From Ustulina deusta (taxonomy: Eukaryota > Ascomycota > Sordariomycetes > Xylariales > Xylariaceae): DNA of 64,000 nt. How positions within the stretch are numbered: the first letter of the stretch is position 1; every line of letters starts with the position of its first letter. Of this stretch, positions 63,719 through 64,000 are shown in pieces. The DNA is taken from contig JAJNNX010000040.1 of the NCBI GenBank assembly GCA_023159155.1, forward strand, positions 450,911-514,910. The letters are read 5' to 3'. Below the pieces are notes generated by a model that was not told the origin of the DNA, searched no databases, and saw only the letters and a program-made list of their open reading frames with translations. Made by a program: the position numbers and the translations under genes.

Positions 63719-64000
63719 TTAGGGTTAGGGTTAGGGTTAGGGTTAGGGTTAGGGTTAGGGTTAGGGTTAGGGTTAGGGTTAGGGTTAGGGTTAGGGTTAG
63801 GGTTAGGGTTAGGGTTAGGGTTAGGGTTAGGGTTAGGGTTAGGGTTAGGGTTAGGGTTAGGGTTAGGGTTAGGGTTAGGGTTAGGGTTAGGGTTAGGGTT
63901 AGGGTTAGGGTTAGGGTTAGGGTTAGGGTTAGGGTTAGGGTTAGGGTTAGGGTTAGGGTTAGGGTTAGGGTTAGGGTAGGGTTAGGGTTAGGGTTAGGGT
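63719..64000 (+). repeat. Telomere, (TTAGGG)n, right chromosome end
   Basis: About 47 units of TTAGGG run to the window edge, with the G-rich strand 5' to 3' toward the right, as at a right-hand chromosome terminus. All units are perfect except one TAGGG (missing a T) near 63975. The array joins directly to AT-rich subtelomere without a unique spacer. Confidence 0.98.

Overview
The window is the right-hand end of a chromosome from a filamentous ascomycete (Pezizomycotina). The last 282 bases are (TTAGGG)n running toward the right edge. The left 23 kb has normal base composition and carries fungal secondary-metabolism genes with short GT-AG introns. Most of the remaining 41 kb is extremely AT-rich, and its duplicated copies differ mainly by C-to-T and G-to-A transitions, which is the signature of repeat-induced point mutation (RIP). 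Species cannot be fixed from the sequence alone.

Layout. (1) 1-11201: the 3' part of a large non-ribosomal peptide synthetase (NRPS) on the plus strand. The visible order is A-T-C-A(N-methyltransferase)-T-C-A-T-C, ending in a fungal cyclising-type condensation domain; the 5' end lies outside the window. (2) 13423-16076: an apparently intact three-exon HET-domain gene. (3) 16626-17166 (minus): a small ORF next to a cytochrome P450 N-terminal fragment. (4) 18145-18949: a short-chain dehydrogenase broken by an internal deletion and frameshift. (5) 19193-20739 and 21727-22922 (minus): two tandem berberine-bridge-like FAD oxidase pseudogenes. A diverged direct repeat of about 104 bp (17726 and 21186) brackets the dehydrogenase and the first oxidase. 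(6) 23361-45750: RIP-degraded retrotransposons. They comprise a Ty1/copia element on the minus strand with LTRs at 28536 and 36802, a second LTR family present as three LTRs at 24960, 40664 and 45324, and local tandem duplications. (7) 45750-48340: a GC-normal island with one intact 247-codon gene of unknown function. (8) 48340-63718: AT-rich subtelomere with two full copies and one stub of a ~3.7-kb tandem unit preceded by interstitial TTAGGG repeats, a young GC-rich 267-bp insertion with target-site duplication, and 16-bp minisatellites. (9) 63719-64000: the telomere.

How it fits together. The NRPS, P450 fragment, dehydrogenase and FAD oxidases look like a biosynthetic cluster for an N-methylated, probably cyclic peptide. 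The synthetase is largely intact in view, while the candidate tailoring genes toward the telomere are broken. The strongest candidates for something undescribed are the telomere-linked ~3.7-kb tandem unit, whose coding sense and position would suit a telomere-targeted element, and the lone intact gene stranded between RIP-degraded blocks.
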